A DNA stretch of 9,998 nucleotides from Candidatus Sodaliphilus limicaballi (GTDB lineage: Bacteria; Bacteroidota; Bacteroidia; Bacteroidales; Muribaculaceae). Under the pieces are notes generated by a model. It was not told the DNA's origin. It did no database searches and saw only the letters and a program-made list of their open reading frames with translations. Each line of letters opens with the position of its first letter. The first letter of the stretch is position 1. Shown one piece after another: positions 7,478-9,998 of this stretch. The stretch lies in NCBI GenBank assembly GCA_018065815.1, contig JAGHSP010000169.1, positions 1 through 9,998 on the forward strand, written 5' to 3'. A program made the position numbers and the translations under genes.

Positions 7478-8224
7478 TTAATCCCAATCGTCGTAGTTAT
7501 CAACCGCAGGAGCAGCAGGAGCAGCAGCAGAATCGGCTCCCTTAATATCTTGAACAGCTTCCGTCACATCCTTAATCACCTGATCTTGCTTGGTAACATC
7601 ACCGGCAGTGCTACTCTTGCTTCCAATTTGAGAAGAAGTCACAGCAACCACACGGATAATCTGTTTCAAAGCTTCGATATTGTGGACTGTGAAAACAGCC
7701 TCGCTTGAACCAGTAAAGTCTTTCAAAACATCCTTGTCAGCGTCATCTCCAATAGCAATTGCCACTTTGATTGCCGCTTTATACCAGTTGTTTGACTTAA
7801 GTTTAGACAACCCTCCTTGGAAATCATCTGTAGGACCGCCATCGGACAACAAGATAATTGCAGGAGCAAAAGAACCACTGGCAGCCTGCATAAATCCGTT
7901 GCGTGATAATTTGTTGTTAAGTTCAACGCAAGCAGCACCGAGAGATGTTAATCCTCCAGCCTTTACATCCTGCCATACAAACTCAGAAGCCAACTTTGGC
8001 TCGGTGTAAAGCCATTGTGTTCCGCTTGAAAATTCAAGAGCGGCTACTTTGATTTCTGCATCAGGATTAGTTTGCGAAATTTCGTCAAGCATGGGTAATA
8101 CGTTAACAACAGCATCGTTAACAGCACCAATCTTATTACCATCCATACTACCAGAAGTGTCAATCACGAAGAAAAGGGTCATCGTTCTACGAGGAACGCT
8201 TACGACGTCGTCTAATAATGCCAT
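7478..8224 (-). CDS. TerY-like von Willebrand factor A domain protein
   Basis: This 248-residue protein consists mainly of a vWA domain (about 13-195) of the TerY type. The metal-ion-dependent adhesion site is complete: DTSGS at 22-26, Thr93 in GGLTSLG, and Asp128 in LLSDGGPTDD. It should bind a divalent metal and mediate a regulated protein interaction, as vWA domains do. There is no signal peptide, so it is cytoplasmic. The C-terminus is Ala/Pro-rich (about 233-241) and ends in the acidic-aromatic peptide DNYDDWD. Classical TerY proteins often carry a C-terminal zinc domain. Here that domain is missing, and a matching one is encoded separately as the first gene. The start lies 20 nt after the kinase stop and is preceded by A/T-rich sequence. 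It belongs to the vWA, kinase and PP2C triad described for Ter-related stress systems. Confidence 0.92.
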   Translation of the reverse strand: MALLDDVVSVPRRTMTLFFVIDTSGSMDGNKIGAVNDAVVNVLPMLDEISQTNPDAEIKVAALEFSSGTQWLYTEPKLASEFVWQDVKAGGLTSLGAACVELNNKLSRNGFMQAASGSFAPAIILLSDGGPTDDFQGGLSKLKSNNWYKAAIKVAIAIGDDADKDVLKDFTGSSEAVFTVHNIEALKQIIRVVAVTSSQIGSKSSTAGDVTKQDQVIKDVTEAVQDIKGADSAAAPAAPAVDNYDDWD

Positions 8225-8244
8225 AATAAATATAGTTTTTAAGT

Positions 8245-9519
8245 TTATTTTTTTGTTATTTCCAAATTATAATCAACATTGTGGATTTTAAGTTTAATCT
8301 TAAGACCAGGTTTTGCCGGCATATAACCTTGTGGTTCGACCTGTTTTACTTTCCCACTTTGCGTTTCTACTATCCATGCATCGGGTGACACATTTTGTAT
8401 TAACATTATACCCGCTGAATCCATTGCAACCTTCCCATCAGGGATATTATCCGTGTCTATATAAATTTCAGTCTTTGGTGTTAACGGAAGTTCACGTGTG
8501 CCGAGAATAAGTCTCAATGATGTATCAATAGTCTTGCCACAGTTCATGCATTGGTTTGATGTTTCTTGTATCTCAACAAATGTTTCCTCGCCACAAGAAG
8601 GGCAGATTACCATTTCATCACGAACCTTATTTATGATGTCCTTCCACCTCATCTCAATCAGGCGTGTGTTAGGCTTTCGTAATTTGTCCTCACTAAACTG
8701 CTCAATGAAAGTATCACGCAGTAATTTGGGGAATGCATTCCAACGCCTAATAACATTCTGGTGAATACCACGTACAGGTCGGTTAGTATCATTGTTAGGA
8801 TTGTAGATGAATGTCGCTTCACTGCCGTAGAACTTCTTCTCGAAACTCTCGGTCATGCAAGGACATGCTACCACACGAGCACCCTCAAATGGATGATTGG
8901 CATAGAACAACATAAACAAAATAACAGATAGCGAGAATTGGTCACTATACTTGTCGGGGACTCCTCCATCAACAATTTCAGGAGCCATGTATCTCGCCTT
9001 GCCCATAATACCACTCTTTTCACCCTGTGGCATTACATTGTCATTATCACAAATCAATACATCACCAGTACGAGGATCAATAAAGAAATTGCCGTCATTC
9101 AAATCTTGGTAACTGTAACCATGACGATGCAGCATCATAAATCCGTCACAAATCTTCATTGCAGCGGCAAGCATTGCAGTAACCGACTTGAAGGTTACTT
9201 TTGCCAACAAAAAATTACCAAACTCATAGTAGTTAGTAGGACGGAGTTTCATCACATAGCCGAAACTGCCGTTTTCGCGCTTGGTAATATACTCTGGCCA
9301 TAAAAAAGCATCACTTGGCGCACCTGAATTGATGTTTCTCTCTAGATTTCTGTAAAATTTATCACCAGGATCAGTCAGATACCATTTCAGTGCCATCTGC
9401 GCACCATCAAGGTCAACAAGGTAAACAATACCTTGACCACCCCGGCCTAGTTCCTTTTTAATCACAACATAGCCACCACCTTGTAGGGCTACTTTTGTTC
9501 CCCTATTTAATTCTGCCAT
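8245..9519 (-). CDS. Hanks-type protein kinase with zinc ribbon and possible FHA-like C-terminal domain
   Basis: This 424-residue serine/threonine kinase is of the type found with TerY and PP2C. The Gly loop is GRGGQGIVY (25-33), the ATP-binding lysine is K45 (MALKW), and the catalytic loop is YQDLNDGN (137-144) with D139 and N144. Metal-binding D158 sits in CDNDN rather than DFG, and YMAPE is at 177-181. The HRD-to-YQD and DFG-to-DND changes keep the essential residues, so it should be active. Four cysteines (CPSC at 306-309 and CMNC at 324-327) form a zinc ribbon. Residues about 332-424 look like a beta-sandwich reminiscent of an FHA domain (NVSPDAWIV, then LKIKLKI), though without clear phosphothreonine-binding residues. 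No membrane segment is seen, unlike PASTA-type kinases. It starts 19 nt after the zinc-protein stop. Likely targets are the neighbouring vWA or membrane protein; this is inference. Confidence 0.93.
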   Translation of the reverse strand: MAELNRGTKVALQGGGYVVIKKELGRGGQGIVYLVDLDGAQMALKWYLTDPGDKFYRNLERNINSGAPSDAFLWPEYITKRENGSFGYVMKLRPTNYYEFGNFLLAKVTFKSVTAMLAAAMKICDGFMMLHRHGYSYQDLNDGNFFIDPRTGDVLICDNDNVMPQGEKSGIMGKARYMAPEIVDGGVPDKYSDQFSLSVILFMLFYANHPFEGARVVACPCMTESFEKKFYGSEATFIYNPNNDTNRPVRGIHQNVIRRWNAFPKLLRDTFIEQFSEDKLRKPNTRLIEMRWKDIINKVRDEMVICPSCGEETFVEIQETSNQCMNCGKTIDTSLRLILGTRELPLTPKTEIYIDTDNIPDGKVAMDSAGIMLIQNVSPDAWIVETQSGKVKQVEPQGYMPAKPGLKIKLKIHNVDYNLEITKK

Positions 9520-9538
9520 AATGTTTTTTGTTTACAAT

Positions 9539-9901
9539 TTAATAACCGCCACCTTTTAAGTCAATAGCATCTACCTTTGTGATAGTTCCTCTAAATCCAC
9601 ATTTAGGACAGGTGACTGCTTCTTCTCCGTGGTAACAAACAACACATCCACATGAGCCGCATGTATAGAAATTCTTTGCCCCGCAATGCGGACAACCAGG
9701 ATATTCGCTGTCAATTGTAACACCGCCGCGTACAGTTTTAGCATCATATCCTTCACGATGTGCTTTCTCAGAATCAATCTTGAAAGCCCAAACAAATTTG
9801 AATTGACCAAAGCCAATTTTGTCAACAGTTATTCCATAGGGAGCCCTTGCCCTGCTGCACATTGCCATTACTGCAAATGCTTCGTCACTTAATGGTGTCA
9901 T
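9539..9901 (-). CDS. Stand-alone TerY-C-like zinc-binding protein
   Basis: This 120-residue protein resembles the TerY-C metal-binding domain that usually forms the C-terminus of TerY vWA proteins. Residues 29-60 (FGQFKFVWAFKIDSEKA...EGY) match that domain's lead-in strand pattern. The zinc knuckles are GCPHCG (C70, C73), CGSCGCVVC (C81, C84, C86, C89) and CPKC (C98, C101). That gives eight cysteines, enough for two zinc sites. It is the first gene of the operon. The chosen start is the ATG at 9899-9901, preceded by the A/T-rich sequence usual in Bacteroidota. Met12 is a possible alternative start but would cut the N-terminal strand. It probably binds the vWA protein or kinase in trans, replacing the covalent fusion seen elsewhere; this is inference. 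Confidence 0.85.
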   Translation of the reverse strand: MTPLSDEAFAVMAMCSRARAPYGITVDKIGFGQFKFVWAFKIDSEKAHREGYDAKTVRGGVTIDSEYPGCPHCGAKNFYTCGSCGCVVCYHGEEAVTCPKCGFRGTITKVDAIDLKGGGY

Positions 9902-9948
9902 AACAAATTAAAGAGTTATAGAGTTCACCGAATTTTTTTTCATAAAGA

Positions 9949-9993
9949 GGTATATATCAAAACACAAATTTACAAAAATATAATTGATATACC
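9949..9993. promoter_or_regulatory. Inverted repeat flanking the promoter -7 element, possible operator
   Basis: GGTATATATCAA (9949-9960) and TTGATATACC (9984-9993) are inverted copies differing by one inserted AT dinucleotide. They flank the two candidate -7 boxes, and the downstream arm covers the predicted transcription start. Paired arms like these could be bound by a dimeric repressor. They are AT-rich and imperfect, so this remains tentative. No regulator gene is present in the window. Confidence 0.35.
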
Positions 9994-9995
9994 AA
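9965..9995 (-). promoter_or_regulatory. Probable Bacteroidota-type promoter of the operon
   Basis: Read on the minus strand, TAAATTTG (9965-9972) matches the Bacteroidota -7 consensus TAnnTTTG. Nineteen bases upstream, TTGG (9992-9995) is a near match to the -33 TTTG. An overlapping -7 match, TATTTTTG (9973-9980), directly abuts it; its -33 element would lie outside the window. Transcription from the first would begin near 9958-9960, giving an untranslated leader of just under 60 nt. The region is very AT-rich, so chance matches are possible. It is the only upstream space of any size in the operon. Confidence 0.55.
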
Positions 9996-9998
9996 TTT

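Noticed and set aside
8938..9303. Plus-strand open frame of 121 codons inside the kinase gene
   Set aside because: It is antisense to strongly conserved kinase motifs and its translation has no recognisable pattern; it is a shadow frame. The same applies to the plus-strand frames at 7680-8009 and 6856-7134.
8245..9519. Kinase as a pseudokinase because HRD and DFG are altered
   Set aside because: The catalytic Asp (D139), Asn (N144), Lys (K45) and metal-binding Asp (D158) are all present; YQD and DND are probably normal for this kinase group.
94..9901. Mobile element, integrase, toxin-antitoxin or dedicated peptide transporter within the cluster
   Set aside because: No transposase, recombinase, ABC transporter or toxin-like frame is seen. 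HxsA has its own Sec-type signal peptide, so a special exporter is not required.

Overview
The window is almost entirely one leftward (minus-strand) operon of nine genes. It starts about 100 bases inside the right edge and ends at a hairpin about 75 bases from the left edge. The last bases of what looks like a convergent rightward gene lie at the extreme left. The DNA looks like Bacteroidota (Bacteroides/Prevotella-like). It is AT-rich, start codons are preceded by A/T-rich sequence rather than Shine-Dalgarno motifs, and the likely promoter matches the Bacteroidota -7 consensus TAnnTTTG. The protein families fit that assignment, but no taxonomic marker gene is present.

The promoter-proximal half (9901 to 5948) encodes a TerY-type phosphorylation module: a stand-alone TerY-C-like zinc protein, a serine/threonine kinase with a zinc ribbon and a possible FHA-like C-terminal domain, a TerY-like von Willebrand A protein with an intact MIDAS site, and a PP2C phosphatase with a long acidic tail. 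Next (5941 to 4268) comes a 557-residue protein with one predicted membrane segment, long helical cytoplasmic regions and a short repeat-like domain predicted outside the inner membrane.

The distal half (4271 to 792) is a complete His-Xaa-Ser (Hxs) system: the exported substrate HxsA with its His/Ser-rich repeats and two peptidoglycan-binding domains, the small partner HxsD, and two radical SAM maturases, HxsB and HxsC. The last gene (789 to 94) encodes a 231-residue protein whose N-terminal ~100 residues are paralogous to the N-terminus of the 557-residue membrane protein. The Hxs block is therefore bookended by two proteins sharing a domain.

Gene packing tightens along the operon: gaps of about 20 nt, then 6 nt, then four successive ATGA stop/start overlaps, then 2 nt. 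This suggests the membrane protein, HxsA, HxsD, HxsB and HxsC are translationally coupled. The attractive reading, which is inference, is a single envelope system. In it a cytoplasmic kinase/phosphatase/vWA switch, probably metal-linked, acts through the membrane protein on production, modification or export of a radical-SAM-modified, peptidoglycan-bound His/Ser-rich protein. I know the TerY phosphorylation triad and the Hxs system as separate families, and I do not know of a described system joining them.
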